From contig JAJYEK010000024.1 in assembly GCA_021785795.1 (NCBI GenBank), forward strand, positions 1-40,916: a stretch of DNA of 40,916 nt, in the 5' to 3' direction. Below, piece by piece: positions 26,828 to 34,905 of this stretch (position 1 is its first letter; every line of letters begins with the position of its first letter). The translations under genes and the position numbers were made by a program. This DNA is from Pseudomonadota bacterium (GTDB lineage: Bacteria > Pseudomonadota > Gammaproteobacteria > Acidiferrobacterales > UBA6901). The notes below the pieces were generated by a model. That model searched no databases. It was not told the origin of the DNA and saw only the letters and a program-made list of their open reading frames with translations.

Positions 26828-27529
26828 TCAAGCCAGCCCCTGCAACCACCGGGTATAAATCGCATCCGCTACCTGATGCAAGCGACTGATGCGTTGTTCC
26901 AGCGCTTCAGTCATTTGTCCGGCACTTTGGATGGTATCCGATGGCGTGGCGATTTCCTCGCGCCCGATGCGGGCCCAGTCCTGAACCATGCTTGGCAGCA
27001 TTTCCACATGACACTGCAGTGCGAGCGCTTTCCCGACGGCAAATGCCTGATTGGCGCAGGCGTCGCTCGACAGAATACAGCTGGCACCATCCGGAATCGA
27101 GAAGGTCTCCCCATGCCAGTGGAAAGTCTCGAATTCGGATGGCAGCGCACCAAGCCAGTCATTCGCGGCCGCATCCGGCGCTCGTCTGACCGTAAACCAT
27201 CCGATCTCGCGCACGCCGTTGGAGGCAACCGTGCCTCCGAGTGCCTTGCTGAGGAGTTGTCCACCGAGGCAGTGACCGAGCACCGGCCGGTCGGCCGCCA
27301 TTGCCTCCTTGATCAGCCTGAGGACCTCCGGGATCCACGGCAGCCGGTCATTGACGCTCATGGGTCCGCCCATCAGCACAACCGCGCTGCTGTCGTCGAT
27401 GCGGGCGGGCACCGGCTCATTCTGGTCTATGCGAATGATGCGGTAGCGCAGTTCGTGACGGTCGAGAAACCGGGCGAAATAGCCCGGACCCTCGCCGGCG
27501 GCATGACGGAAGATCAGGATTTCCTGCAT
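26828..27529 (-). CDS. Class I glutamine amidotransferase-like protein
   Basis: A 233-residue stand-alone GATase1 domain, starting at the ATG at 27529 (MQEILIFRHAAGEGPGYF), 7 nt or so after a GGGG. The nucleophile elbow is GHCLGGQLLSKALGG with the catalytic Cys; the oxyanion region is VVLMGGPMSVND. The catalytic His-Glu pair lies in ALQCHVEML. It resembles GuaA-N or YfeJ-like amidotransferases that hydrolyse glutamine or act on glutamyl conjugates. The accepting partner is unknown. It lies between hypE and the ROK kinase, with no obvious hydrogenase role. Confidence 0.87.
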   Translation of the reverse strand: MQEILIFRHAAGEGPGYFARFLDRHELRYRIIRIDQNEPVPARIDDSSAVVLMGGPMSVNDRLPWIPEVLRLIKEAMAADRPVLGHCLGGQLLSKALGGTVASNGVREIGWFTVRRAPDAAANDWLGALPSEFETFHWHGETFSIPDGASCILSSDACANQAFAVGKALALQCHVEMLPSMVQDWARIGREEIATPSDTIQSAGQMTEALEQRISRLHQVADAIYTRWLQGLA

Positions 27530-27670
27530 GCCCCATTCTAGCGTGATCGGCGCGCCGGACGAAACGGCATCGCTGTTCCCCGGCATGAGATGCTGCCGGC
27601 AGGTCCGGCTGCACGCGGCTTTGGCCGCGTCGCCACTGCGTGCCCGACGGGGCCGCCGGACGGATCTCCG

Positions 27671-28690
27671 TCAGCAGATACGCGGCAGCGGATCGTCCTC
27701 GAGCTCTTCGAGGAAGCGTTCGCCTCCGAGGGAGGTCTCCACGGTGACCTGCGGTCGCGGACCTTCCATCCTGCCTATGATTGCAGCCAGACCGCCCTCA
27801 GGCAGGGCGCGCCAGGCGGCGAGCGCCGCGTCGGCGTCGGCGGCGGCGACCACTGCGACTACGCGCCCTTCGCAGGCAAGATACAGGGGATCGTAGCCGA
27901 GCAATTCGCACACCGAGCGTACTGCCTCGCGCACCGGTATCTGCTGTTCGTGCAGGCGCACGCCGAGACCGGTGGCGCGGCTGATTTCGTGGGCCACAGT
28001 GGCCAGCCCGCCGCGCGTAGGGTCGCGCATGAACCGCAACCCCGGCAGCGGCAGCAGCGCCCGGGTGAGCGGCAAGACGCTGGCGGCATCGGACTTCAGA
28101 TCGCTGCGCATTCCGAACTGCTCGCGGGCGAGCATCACCGCGATGCCGTGGTCTCCGACCGGTCCGCTCACGATGACGGCGTCGCCTGTGCGGATGTGCT
28201 GCATACCGAGAGACAGGCCGGGCGGGCGGATTCCCATGCCGGTGACCACGATGTAGAGCCCGCCTCCTTCACCGCGGCGCACAACCTTGGTGTCGCCGGC
28301 AACCACCTGCGCGCCCGATTTTGCGGCGGCGCGGCCGAGGCTTGCAACGATCCGCTCGAGCTGGGCGATCTCCAGCCCTTCTTCGATGATCGTGCTGAGG
28401 CTGAGGTACAGCGGGGCGGCACCGGAGACGGCGAGATCGTTGGTGGTGCCGTGTACCGCCAGCGACCCGATGTCGCCGCCGGGAAACTCGAGCGGCTGGA
28501 CTGTGAATCCGTCGGTGGTGACCATGAGCTCTCCGGACCCGATCGGTACCGCCGCGGCGTCTGCCCGAATGTCGAGCAGCGGGCCCGACAGATGCCGCGC
28601 AAATACCTGCTCGATCAGCTCGCGCATGAAGCGACCACCGTTTCCGTGAGCCAGGGATATATGGGTGTCAGCGGGTTTGTCGGGTTTCAT
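27671..28690 (-). CDS. hypE: Hydrogenase maturation protein HypE
   Basis: A 339-residue AIR-synthetase-like enzyme. It dehydrates the carbamoyl group received from HypF to a thiocyanate on its C-terminal cysteine, giving the cyanide ligands of the Fe site. The sequence ends with the required PRIC, Cys being last. Other motifs are ISLAHGNGGRFMRELI, TTDGFTVQPLEFPGGDIG and MRDPTRGGLATVAHEI. The start at 28690 gives the standard length and overlaps the hypF end by 23 bp. It is in the same transcription unit as hypF. Confidence 0.97.
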   Translation of the reverse strand: MKPDKPADTHISLAHGNGGRFMRELIEQVFARHLSGPLLDIRADAAAVPIGSGELMVTTDGFTVQPLEFPGGDIGSLAVHGTTNDLAVSGAAPLYLSLSTIIEEGLEIAQLERIVASLGRAAAKSGAQVVAGDTKVVRRGEGGGLYIVVTGMGIRPPGLSLGMQHIRTGDAVIVSGPVGDHGIAVMLAREQFGMRSDLKSDAASVLPLTRALLPLPGLRFMRDPTRGGLATVAHEISRATGLGVRLHEQQIPVREAVRSVCELLGYDPLYLACEGRVVAVVAAADADAALAAWRALPEGGLAAIIGRMEGPRPQVTVETSLGGERFLEELEDDPLPRIC

Positions 28691-31025
28691 GTGAGGGTTG
28701 CCGGTTGCCGGACCACTGTTGAAGTTCCTGGCGGCCGCCAAGACGGGCCTGCTGTTCCACGATCTGACCGAAGCTGATACCGGCATCATTGCACGGAATG
28801 TCGGCAGGAAGGTATACCCGGAATCCGTCGTGCTGCAACAAGGCGCTGGCATGCTCGGCCAAAACGCGGTTCTGGAAGACGCCGCCGGTGAGTCCTACGG
28901 CATCGAACCGGTGCGCGAGCCGTAGGGTGCGGGCCTGCTGGGCCACAGCGTGCGCCAGGCTCGCGTGAAAGCCGGCTGCGCGCCTTGCTGCCGGCAATGT
29001 GGTGTCGTCCAGGAAGGGCACCAGCGGCGCCCAGTCGCACTCCCACATTCCTTCGGCCGAGCGCCGCAGCGGCAGAACCGGTCCGGGTGCCGGTCCGGCG
29101 CATGCCGCCTCGAGATACATCGGGCCCTGTCCCTCGAAGCTCGCGTGGTGAAGCAAGCCGACGAACGAGGCCGCTGCGTCAAACAGTCTTCCGGCGGCCG
29201 TCGAACGCGGACTGTTGAGGCGCCGCTGCCACGCCTCGAACAGGAGCGCCGCGTCTTCAGGGCAGGAGCGCCAGGCGTATCCAGTTTCCCAGCACAACGC
29301 CGCCGCGCTGCGCCACGGCTGGCGTGCGGCGTGCTCGCCGCCAGGCAGGTGAAACGGCCGCAATCGGGCCACCCGCTGCCAGGCACCGGGCCAGCCGAGC
29401 AGGGCCTCACCGCCCCACAGGGTTCCGTCCTCTCCGTAGCCGGCGCCATCCCAGGTGAAAACGAGCCAGGTGCCAATATCCGGGAACTCGCCGGCGAGGG
29501 CCGAGGCGTGTGCATGGTGATGGAAAACTTCGGCGAGTGGTAGGCCGCAGCGCTTTGCCCAACGGGTGCTGCCATAGTCAGGGTGGGCGTCGCAGACCAC
29601 GGCGGATGCCTCCACGCGATACAGCCTCTGAAGGTCGTTTATTACCTGTTCGAAGACTTCGAGACCGCGCACCGAGTCCAGGTCGCCGATGTGCGGCGAG
29701 ACCACGACGCGGTTTTCCCAGGCGATGGCTACCGTGTTCTTGGAATGCCCGCCAACGGCCAGCAGCGGTTGCGTCAGGCGCAGCGGCAGGTGGCGTTCGA
29801 GCGGTGCACCGCCGCGTCCGAGGCGCAGCGGCCGCGGGTGGCGTGCGATAATGCGATATACGGCGTCATCGGCCGGCCGTTCGATGGGGCGGTTGTGGTG
29901 CAAGCTCGCGTCGATCACTCGCGCGAGGCGCTCCTCGAGGCGGTCCGGTTCGGTCAGGACGGGTTCGCCGCTCACGTTGGCCGAAGTCGCCACCACCGCA
30001 GTACCGAGATCGGCGAGCAGCAGGTGATGCAGCGGACTGTAAGGCAGCATTACGCCGATTTCCTGGAGGCCTGGGGCAATCTCCGTGCACAGCGGACCGT
30101 CGGCCCGTTTGCGGCATAGCACGATCGGGCGCATCGGTGAACGCAGCCAGTGCGCGGTATCGTCATCGAGCGCCACCGCTGCGCGCACGGCGTCGAGTCC
30201 ATCCGAACCCAGTAGCGGAAACATCACGGCAAGCGGCTTGTGGGGACGGGGCTTGCGCTGGCGCAGGCGGCGGACTGCTGCAGCATTGAGCGCATCGCAC
30301 AAAAGGTGATAGCCGCCCACGCCTTTGACTGCGATGATTTGCCCGGCCCGCAGCGCGGCGACCGCGGCTGCCAGCGCCGCCACGGGCTCGCGCACGGAAG
30401 CAGTGCCGGAACGGCAGAACTCCACGGTCGGGCCGCAGGCGGGACAGGCCACGGGCTCGGCGTGGAAGCGACGGTTGCCCGGGTCCTGGTACTCGCGCCG
30501 GCAAGCCTCGCACAGCGCGAAGCCGGCCATGGTCGTATTTGCCCGATCGTAGGGAAGCCGGCGGATGAGCGTGTAGCGGGGACCGCACTGGGTGCAGTTG
30601 ATAAAAGGATAGTGGTAGCGCCGGTCGGCGGGATCCTGCAGCTCACGCAGACAATCGTCGCAAGCGAAGTAATCGGGCGGAACGTGTATGGTGGCGTCCG
30701 CCGCCTCACCGCTCTCCAAAATGCGGAATGCCTGCAGCGGAGCGGGTGGCGCATCCTCCACCGACACGAGTCGCGGTTGCGCCAGCGGAGGTGCTTCGGT
30801 CAGCAGTGCGGCGGCGAATGCATCCAGGGCCGCAGGCGGACCCTGCGCCAGGATTTCGACCTGTCCGCCACGGTTCCTGACCCAGCCCGAGAGTCCATGC
30901 CGATGGGCAATACGATAGACAAAGGGACGGAATCCCACAGCCTGCACCCGGCCACCAAGTGCCCAGAGCCTGGCCACAGTCTGCGGCGGGCTCGAGCCAT
31001 CCGTGCGACGCGGTTGGTCCGGCAT
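28668..31025 (-). CDS. hypF: Carbamoyltransferase HypF
   Basis: A 785-residue four-domain protein that uses carbamoyl phosphate and ATP to load HypE. The acylphosphatase-like domain (about 17-105) has GGRVQAVGFRPFVYRI. Two C4 zinc fingers (about 120-215) show CDDC...CTQCG and CEAC...CPACG. A YrdC-like domain (about 220-400) includes IIAVKGVGGYHLLCDA and KPLAVMF. The Kae1-like domain (about 420-770) has VFHHHAHASALAGE, FTWDGAGYGEDGTLWGGE and LTGGVFQNR. All parts are present, so the protein should be functional. A GGGGTG site precedes the ATG. Confidence 0.97.
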   Translation of the reverse strand: MPDQPRRTDGSSPPQTVARLWALGGRVQAVGFRPFVYRIAHRHGLSGWVRNRGGQVEILAQGPPAALDAFAAALLTEAPPLAQPRLVSVEDAPPAPLQAFRILESGEAADATIHVPPDYFACDDCLRELQDPADRRYHYPFINCTQCGPRYTLIRRLPYDRANTTMAGFALCEACRREYQDPGNRRFHAEPVACPACGPTVEFCRSGTASVREPVAALAAAVAALRAGQIIAVKGVGGYHLLCDALNAAAVRRLRQRKPRPHKPLAVMFPLLGSDGLDAVRAAVALDDDTAHWLRSPMRPIVLCRKRADGPLCTEIAPGLQEIGVMLPYSPLHHLLLADLGTAVVATSANVSGEPVLTEPDRLEERLARVIDASLHHNRPIERPADDAVYRIIARHPRPLRLGRGGAPLERHLPLRLTQPLLAVGGHSKNTVAIAWENRVVVSPHIGDLDSVRGLEVFEQVINDLQRLYRVEASAVVCDAHPDYGSTRWAKRCGLPLAEVFHHHAHASALAGEFPDIGTWLVFTWDGAGYGEDGTLWGGEALLGWPGAWQRVARLRPFHLPGGEHAARQPWRSAAALCWETGYAWRSCPEDAALLFEAWQRRLNSPRSTAAGRLFDAAASFVGLLHHASFEGQGPMYLEAACAGPAPGPVLPLRRSAEGMWECDWAPLVPFLDDTTLPAARRAAGFHASLAHAVAQQARTLRLAHRFDAVGLTGGVFQNRVLAEHASALLQHDGFRVYLPADIPCNDAGISFGQIVEQQARLGGRQELQQWSGNRQPSHETRQTR

Positions 31026-31043
31026 ATTATCGGCACCCCGTTC

Positions 31044-31062
31044 CGCCGGCAGCCTGCCGGCG
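31044..31062. repeat. Hairpin in the hypF leader
   Basis: Perfect 8-bp arms CGCCGGCA and TGCCGGCG around GCC, ending 19 bp upstream of the hypF start. In the minus-strand transcript it would sit just before the ribosome site. No function is established. Confidence 0.45.
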
Positions 31063-31253
31063 ATGCCAGGAGCGATGCGCGGCGGCGGGCTCAGCGCGGG
31101 GCGCTGCGTCAGCCACTTGAACGCAGATACTGTGCATTGTCACCCGGACACGGTTGCGGAATTTATGCTACGTCCATCTTTGTCTTCGCAGCGCCAGCCG
31201 TCAACCGCGGCGTGGCCCATCGCGCAAGCAGGCGGCGTCAGACCTCCCGATCT

Positions 31254-31557
31254 CTTGACCTCCCTCCCGGCTTTCAGGCCGGAGATTGGCACGGCGCTAC
31301 GCATGGATTGCTCTGCGCAGCGTCGCCTCGGCGGTTCCTGCTTCACGGACCGGGCCCGGCTGCACGGCCCGGCACAGGCTGCAACGCGGCGTCTCTGCGC
31401 TAACATGTTGATCGCGCCGACCAGATCGGTGTTTTCCTCGAAGCCGCATTCCGCACGCGAACCTGGCTCGTGACCGCCGATCATCGGCCGACACATGACC
31501 ACAGCGCGGACACGTCCGGCTGGTGTTCTTGGGTGGTACGGCGAGGAGGCAAACCAA
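31254..31557 (-). mobile_element. IS200/IS605-family remnant (TnpB 3' part and right end)
   Basis: About 300 bp of an IS605/IS1341-type element inside the hyp gene region. It contains the frameshifted TnpB C-terminal part (31390-31557) and a right-end hairpin (31264-31284, CCGGC-loop-GCCGG) with the TCAA tip at about 31255-31258. The left end and the body of the gene, including the catalytic RuvC core, are missing. The remnant lies directly next to the EamA gene end at 31589. Confidence 0.75.
31390..31557 (-). pseudogene. Truncated, frameshifted TnpB C-terminal fragment
   Basis: The first frame reads LLAVPPKNTSRTCPRCGHVS and on to ARFAC, the TnpB zinc-finger entry. At about 31450-31455 the match moves to another frame, which continues ECGFEENTDLVGAINML. 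The second CxxC of the zinc finger is thus split by a one-base change. Only this C-terminal segment remains, so no active nuclease can be made. Confidence 0.8.
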
Positions 31558-31588
31558 AAGTGATTGCTTTGGCTCCGGATCGCATGCA

Positions 31589-32515
31589 TCACTCCTGGCC
31601 GATGGCCGGGCTGACGCGCCGGTGCTGGCGGATCGCCTGCAGCGAGATGAGCATCAGGGCGGATCCGATGAGCAGCATCCCGACCGTTTCCGGCGTGTCC
31701 GGCAACTCGCCGAGCTGCAGTGCCGCTGCCAGCACACCGACTACGGGCGTGGCGAGCGTGCCGAGGCTCGCGACCCCGGCAGGAAGCGTGTCGAGGGCAT
31801 ATAGCCATAGAAACCAGGCGAGCGCGTTTCCGAGGAATGCATTATAGGCCAGCGCTCCGATGAACTCCCCGCTCCAGTGCACCGGTGCATGGGGCAGGAG
31901 CAGTGCAATGATCCCTAGCCCGATGCCGCCGAACAGCATCTGCCATGCCGTCAGAGACAGCAGGTCGAATCGCACCCGCCGCCGCAGAAACTTGGCGTAC
32001 AGCGTTCCGGCCGCCCAGAAGATGCCGGCGGCGATGGCGATGAGGTCGCTCTCCAGTCCGCCCCGCGGGTGCCAGGGTGCCAGTACCATCACCAGGCCAA
32101 GAAGCCCCAGGACCACGGCAGACCGCTGCATCCCGTCCATGCGTTCTCCCAGTGTGAGCCTGGAGAGCACGATGACCCAGAATGGCATCGTATAGACCAG
32201 CACCGCGGTCTTGCCTGCGGCACCGCTCACCAGTGCCCACATGGAAAACCCGACGAACCCCGTGGTCTGCAGCAGACCGAGCCAGGCGAGTCCAAGCGGC
32301 GCAGCGGGACGCAGCGGACGGCGCAGCGCAGCAAGTATGATGAACAGGCAGGCAGTCCCCAGCACCGTGCGCAGCGTGGCGAAGTCAAAAGGGCTCGCCG
32401 AGCGCAATGCGAGCTTCATCACGACCCAGTTGTATCCCCATATCAGGGACAGCAGCAGGAGCGCGCCCGCTGCGGCAAGGCGCGGGTGCCTAGCAGCGAG
32501 ACGCGCGGCGCGCAC
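31589..32515 (-). CDS. EamA/DMT family transporter
   Basis: About 308 residues with roughly ten membrane helices in two EamA repeats (about 18-140 and 165-295). Typical segments are LSLIWGYNWVVMKLAL, PFWVIVLSRLTLGERM and the second-repeat VGVLAAALQLGELP. The start is uncertain: a GTG at 32515 is used here, while the frame stays open to a TTG at 32614. The family exports amino acids, metabolites or drugs; this substrate is unknown. It lies between hypB and hypF on the same strand and is not a known part of hydrogenase clusters. Confidence 0.87.
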   Translation of the reverse strand: MRAARLAARHPRLAAAGALLLLSLIWGYNWVVMKLALRSASPFDFATLRTVLGTACLFIILAALRRPLRPAAPLGLAWLGLLQTTGFVGFSMWALVSGAAGKTAVLVYTMPFWVIVLSRLTLGERMDGMQRSAVVLGLLGLVMVLAPWHPRGGLESDLIAIAAGIFWAAGTLYAKFLRRRVRFDLLSLTAWQMLFGGIGLGIIALLLPHAPVHWSGEFIGALAYNAFLGNALAWFLWLYALDTLPAGVASLGTLATPVVGVLAAALQLGELPDTPETVGMLLIGSALMLISLQAIRQHRRVSPAIGQE

Positions 32516-32718
32516 AGCGGTTCCGGCACCGGGTGGCCGCGAGACCGGACAGCAAGACCATCGGCGAGAATGAGGGCAAGGTGCGGGCGCCTGCAGGCTG
32601 CAATTGCGGGCCAAGGATCTGGTTACGGGGCTTCAGCCCGCAGCCGTCAGTGTTGACCGCTGCGGCTGGTCTGTCAAGGCGGCGACGTGGTTCCAGCGAC
32701 GGCGTGCAGCGTGCGATT

Positions 32719-33582
32719 TCAGGGCTTTGTCGGAAGCAAGACGTATCCCGGATGCGGGACCGGTGCGGCCCCACGGTGCCGGAGACGGCCGTCCGGCTGA
32801 ATCGCCGGTCGCGTGGTGTGGTGCTGTGCGACGCGCTCGCGCTGTGCCGCGAGCTCGTTCCGCAGCCAGGCGGTCCAGCCTTCCAGGCCCACGCGAGAGC
32901 GGGCCGAGAGCCGAATCACGGGCGCGTCGCTGGCCAGACCGCGCAACGCTGCCTCGGCACGCTGTGGATCAAAATCGTCGAGGACCGCGAGCAGATCGGT
33001 CTTGGAAAGCACCATCAGGTCGGCGGCGCGGAACATCACCGGATACTTGGCGGGTTTGTCGTCGCCCTCGGTGACGGAGAGGAGTGTGACATTGCGGTGA
33101 TGGCCCAGATCGAAACTTGCCGGGCACACCAGGTTTCCGACGTTTTCAATGAACACGATGTCGATGTCTGCAAGCGGCAGGTGGTGCAGTGCATTGTGCA
33201 CCATATGCGCATCCAGGTGGCAGGCGCTGCCGGTCGTGATCTGCACCGCAGGCACCCCCTTGGCGCGTACGCGCTGTGCGTCGTTTTCGGTCTCCAGGTC
33301 GCCCTCGATCACCGCCACCTTCAGGTCTCCGCGCAAGGCGTCGATGGTCGCCTCGAGCAACGCGGTTTTGCCGGAGCCCGGTGACGACATGAGGTTTACG
33401 GTCAGAACCGCGTGGCGGTCGAAATGCTGCCGGTTATGGTGTGCCTGTAGATCGTTTTCATCGAGCAGGCCCTTGAGCACGGTCACCGCATTCTTGCCGT
33501 CCGCCGTTCGGGACAGCTTCCCGTCGCCGGCCACCAGATGTCTGTTGCCGGGAGTGATGTTGCATCCGCAGGTGTCGCACAT
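32719..33582 (-). CDS. hypB: Hydrogenase nickel-insertion GTPase HypB
   Basis: A 287-residue SIMIBI GTPase. It begins with the high-affinity nickel motif MCDTCGC (Cys2, Cys5, Cys7). No His-rich stretch follows, so nickel storage is unlikely. The P-loop is SSPGSGKT (66-73). The second metal site is in ITTGSACHLDAHMVH, and the guanine-specificity motif is LSKTDLL. The last 35 residues or so are a Pro/His/Arg-containing tail beyond the normal end. It delivers nickel with HypA. It lies 41 bp after hypA. Confidence 0.97.
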   Translation of the reverse strand: MCDTCGCNITPGNRHLVAGDGKLSRTADGKNAVTVLKGLLDENDLQAHHNRQHFDRHAVLTVNLMSSPGSGKTALLEATIDALRGDLKVAVIEGDLETENDAQRVRAKGVPAVQITTGSACHLDAHMVHNALHHLPLADIDIVFIENVGNLVCPASFDLGHHRNVTLLSVTEGDDKPAKYPVMFRAADLMVLSKTDLLAVLDDFDPQRAEAALRGLASDAPVIRLSARSRVGLEGWTAWLRNELAAQRERVAQHHTTRPAIQPDGRLRHRGAAPVPHPGYVLLPTKP

Positions 33583-33623
33583 AATTCGTCTCCGCAACGT
33601 CGGCGCTTCGCGATAATCCGGGA

Positions 33624-34010
33624 CTAGGGGCCCGGAGCCCCATCCGGCGCAGCAACCGGCACCTCGTCCGCGTCCAGCTCTACGCTCGCCAGAATCATCT
33701 CGTCTCCGCTCACCAGCCGGGTATGCCAGTCGCCGCATCGGGCGCAGACCAGCCGGTTCGGCACGGCCTCGGACTCATGTTCACAGCGCTCGCAGCGGAC
33801 CCGTACCGGTAGGCGCTCGATGAGCAGGTCAGCGCCATCGGCCACGGTGCCCGCCCGCGCGAGCGGGAAGGCCCGCTGCAGAAGATCAGGATCCACGCCG
33901 CAGAGCGGCCCCATGCTGATGCGTATGCAGCGCACTGCCCGGGCTCTGTGCTGCAGCGCCACTGCCTCGACCTCGGCGATCAGTGACCGGCAAACCGACA
34001 GCTCATGCAT
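33624..34010 (-). CDS. hypA: Hydrogenase nickel metallochaperone HypA
   Basis: A 128-residue nickel/zinc protein. It starts with MHE, so His2 is available as nickel ligand. The zinc site has two CxxC pairs (Cys73/76 in CERC and Cys89/92 in CARC). The length is slightly above the usual 113-118, owing to an acidic Pro/Ala-rich tail. The start overlaps the end of hypC by 8 bp. It hands nickel to HypB and the hydrogenase large subunit. Confidence 0.96.
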   Translation of the reverse strand: MHELSVCRSLIAEVEAVALQHRARAVRCIRISMGPLCGVDPDLLQRAFPLARAGTVADGADLLIERLPVRVRCERCEHESEAVPNRLVCARCGDWHTRLVSGDEMILASVELDADEVPVAAPDGAPGP

Positions 34011-34230
34011 TGGCAGCGAGTATCTGGTCGTAGAGCGCCCAGGCGGCATGCGCTTCTTCGGCGCTCATTTTTTGGACGACATGTCCGAGATGAATCATCA
34101 CAAAGTCGCCTGGCTCGATCTGTGTTTCCTGCACCAGGAACAGGCTGGCCTCGCGTTCGACGCCTCTCGCGGCGCAGCGCGCCACATAGCCGTCGACTTC
34201 AAGGACCTGCATGGGTATTGCGAGGCACAT
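34003..34230 (-). CDS. hypC: Hydrogenase assembly chaperone HypC
   Basis: A 75-residue chaperone with the invariant MCLAIP start; Cys2 becomes N-terminal and binds the Fe(CN)2CO unit and the large-subunit precursor. The fold continues with the VARCAARGVEREASLFLV and PGDFVMIHLGHVVQKMS stretches. It is the first gene of hypC-hypA-hypB, read from an FNR-type promoter about 33 bp upstream. In most organisms hypD follows hypC directly; here hypA does. Confidence 0.97.
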   Translation of the reverse strand: MCLAIPMQVLEVDGYVARCAARGVEREASLFLVQETQIEPGDFVMIHLGHVVQKMSAEEAHAAWALYDQILAANA

Positions 34231-34262
34231 CTATCGTTGCGTCTCCGCCGCCGATTCGCTTC

Positions 34263-34275
34263 GTGTCCCATATTA
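34263..34275 (-). promoter_or_regulatory. Class II FNR-type promoter for hypCAB
   Basis: On the minus strand TAATAT (34275-34270) lies 21 nt after the FNR box, which puts the start point near 34263 and the box centre at about -41.5. No -35 hexamer is needed at such promoters. Confidence 0.65.
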
Positions 34276-34296
34276 CTTCCATGCCCTTCCGAAATT

Positions 34297-34310
34297 TTGA
34301 TTTATATCAA
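34297..34310. promoter_or_regulatory. FNR/Anr binding site
   Basis: TTGAT-TTAT-ATCAA is a perfect match to the FNR consensus TTGATNNNNATCAA. It sits between hypC (minus) and the hydrogenase operon (plus), equidistant from -10-like hexamers on both sides. It predicts induction under oxygen limitation by an FNR-family regulator encoded elsewhere. Confidence 0.88.
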
Positions 34311-34331
34311 TGATTGCTGTCCTGAGTGGCA

Positions 34332-34344
34332 TAGTATCGTGCAC
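34332..34344 (+). promoter_or_regulatory. Class II FNR-type promoter for the hydrogenase operon
   Basis: TAGTAT (34332-34337) lies 21 nt after the FNR box, a mirror image of the hypC side, placing the start point near 34344 and the box at about -41.5. A sigma-54-like TGGCAT...GTGCA at 34327 has one base too many between its GG and GC and is not favoured. Confidence 0.65.
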
Positions 34345-34356
34345 GTACTGTGGTTT

Positions 34357-34905
34357 GTGCGCGGCGGCTCAGGGCACAGTGGGGCGGGGCGTGCGACCTC
34401 GCGCAGGGGAGATGCCGCTGCACGTTCGGGAGACACGGCAACGAAGACGCTAGTGCTTGGCCTGGGAAATACGCTGCTCGGCGATGAGGGTGCCGGCGTC
34501 CACGCGGTGCGCCAGATGCAGCAGCTCCATTCCGGCCATCCCGATATCGAATTCATGGACGGCGGCACGCTCAGCTTCACGCTCGCCGGACCGATCGAAC
34601 AAGCCGACAATCTCATCGTGGTCGATGCCGCCGAATTGCATGCGCCTGCGGGCACGCTGCGGGTGTTCGTCGGCGAGGAGATGGACCGTTTTCTGGGGGG
34701 CAGCCGCAAGGCGAGCGTGCACGAGGTGAGTCTGCTTGACCTCATGTCGGTGGCGCTGCTTGCGGGACGGCTGCCGCGGCAGCGGGCCCTGGTCGGAATC
34801 CAGCCGCAATTTCTGGACTGGGCCGACCGCCCGAGTGAGGCCGTTGCGCGTGCGATTCCGCGGGTGTGCAGCGAAGTCATCAGTCTTGCAGGGGCATGGC
34901 AATGA
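34357..34905 (+). CDS. [NiFe] hydrogenase maturation protease
   Basis: Endopeptidase of the HyaD/HybD/HupD type. It removes the C-terminal peptide of the large subunit after nickel insertion. The core begins KTLVLGLGNTLLGDEGAGVH with the metal-ligand Glu, and continues with the FMDGGT Asp site and the His of ASVHEVSLLDLM. The only standard start is the GTG at 34357, which would add about 28 low-complexity residues and lies only about 13 nt from the predicted transcript start. An ACG at 34441, 8 nt after GGGAG, is where a normal protease would begin (ACG-AAG-ACG reading M/T-K-T). The stop overlaps the next start as ATGA. Confidence 0.9.
   Translation: MRGGSGHSGAGRATSRRGDAAARSGDTATKTLVLGLGNTLLGDEGAGVHAVRQMQQLHSGHPDIEFMDGGTLSFTLAGPIEQADNLIVVDAAELHAPAGTLRVFVGEEMDRFLGGSRKASVHEVSLLDLMSVALLAGRLPRQRALVGIQPQFLDWADRPSEAVARAIPRVCSEVISLAGAWQ

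Noticed and set aside
31288..31304. TGGCACGGCGCTACGCA as a sigma-54 promoter
   Set aside because: The spacing is also one base too long, and it lies within the IS remnant with no gene following on that strand.
34327..34343. Sigma-54-like TGGCATAGTATCGTGCA upstream of the hydrogenase operon
   Set aside because: There are 11 nt between GG and GC where RpoN promoters need 10. The FNR class II layout explains the site better.
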